Source: Thiothrix fructosivorans (GTDB lineage Bacteria; Pseudomonadota; Gammaproteobacteria; Thiotrichales; Thiotrichaceae). Taken from it: a DNA stretch of 64,000 nt. The position numbers and the translations under genes were made by a program. Shown one piece after another: positions 63,882 to 64,000 of this stretch. Within the stretch, counting starts at the first letter, position 1. Each line of letters starts with the position of its first letter. The notes beneath the pieces were generated by a model that made no database searches, was not told the DNA's origin, and saw only the letters and a program-made list of their open reading frames with translations. Location: assembly GCF_017349355.1 (NCBI RefSeq), contig NZ_JAFMPM010000008.1, positions 1 to 64,000 of the forward strand, read 5' to 3'.

Positions 63882-64000
63882 ATGCGGATTTTGGTGGTGG
63901 AAGACGATGCCCTGCTGGGTGATGCGATTCAGGCAGGGCTGAAGCAGTCCGGTGATGCGGTCGATTGGGTGCGGGATGGCATCCAGGCAGATCATGCACT
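63882..64000 (+). CDS. OmpR-type response regulator (5' part)
   Basis: The first 39 codons encode MRILVVEDDALLGDAI, the receiver-domain start with the acidic D-D pair, continuing GLKQSGDAVDWVRDG, typical of QseB/TctD-like OmpR-family regulators. The gene runs off the right edge. It may regulate the cytochrome and transporter genes just upstream, with a sensor kinase beyond the window. Confidence 0.88.
   Translation, partial: MRILVVEDDALLGDAIQAGLKQSGDAVDWVRDGIQADHA

Overview
The window looks like chromosomal DNA from a filamentous sulfur-oxidising gammaproteobacterium, most likely Thiothrix or a close relative. This is an inference from gene content: a flavocytochrome c sulfide dehydrogenase pair, many c- and b-type cytochromes, System II cytochrome c maturation (ResB/CcsA), a monomeric NADP isocitrate dehydrogenase, a membrane pyrophosphatase, and gammaproteobacterial gene orders such as lpoA-yraN-diaA, mrdA-rodA-mltB-rlpA-dacA-ybeD-lipB and cytochrome c4/engB. 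No rRNA, tRNA or CRISPR array was recognised.

Layout. 1-1509 (minus): a collagen-like Gly-X-Y repeat protein running off the left edge, with a one-base frameshift. 1876-5718: ampG and monomeric icd. 5681-10354 (minus): a lone CHASE2 protein, argA, diaA, yraN and lpoA. 10587-14756: hppA, rsmI, a DUF2058 gene and ppa. 14813-22323: a cell-wall elongation operon ending in ybeD-lipB. 22320-27602 (minus): coq7, dsbA, ccsA, resB and cytochrome c4. 27907-33257: engB, htrA, cbpA, yicC, comF and a rhombosortase. 33313-35240: four type II secretion pseudopilins (GspGHIJ). 35347-45906: an unusual co-directional set (RND adaptor and pump, Pro/Ala-rich secreted protein, ParA-like ATPase, membrane TPR protein, methionine-heptad coiled-coil protein, dynamin-like GTPase, ApbE). 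46139-47970: two DUF1566 lipoproteins. 47967-50739 (minus): feoC-feoB-feoA behind a Fur-box-like site. 50946-53091: a lipoprotein, rluE, a small hypothetical gene and two paralogous tiny periplasmic proteins. 53423-64000: an electron-transfer region with PepSY and cytochrome b genes, a membrane LuxR-type regulator, DUF6502, DUF5666, the sulfide dehydrogenase pair, a second LuxR-type copy split by an IS66-family element, a DUF1924/diheme cytochrome c/cytochrome b set, a frameshifted ZIP-type transporter and the start of an OmpR-type regulator.

How the parts fit. The envelope genes (AmpG, LpoA, PBP2, RodA, MltB, RlpA, DacA) make, remodel and recycle peptidoglycan. DsbA and CcsA/ResB supply the thiol and heme chemistry needed for the cytochromes at 27 kb and 57-63 kb. 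HppA and Ppa both hydrolyse pyrophosphate, one conserving the energy as an ion gradient.

Two regions stand out. The first is the 35.3-45.9 kb set, which combines an RND pump with a ParA ATPase and a dynamin-like GTPase; no function is assigned here. The second is the 54.9-61.4 kb segment, where two diverged membrane-anchored LuxR-type regulators flank the DUF6502/DUF5666/sulfide dehydrogenase genes and one has been interrupted by a 1640-bp IS66-type element with a clear 8-bp target duplication.
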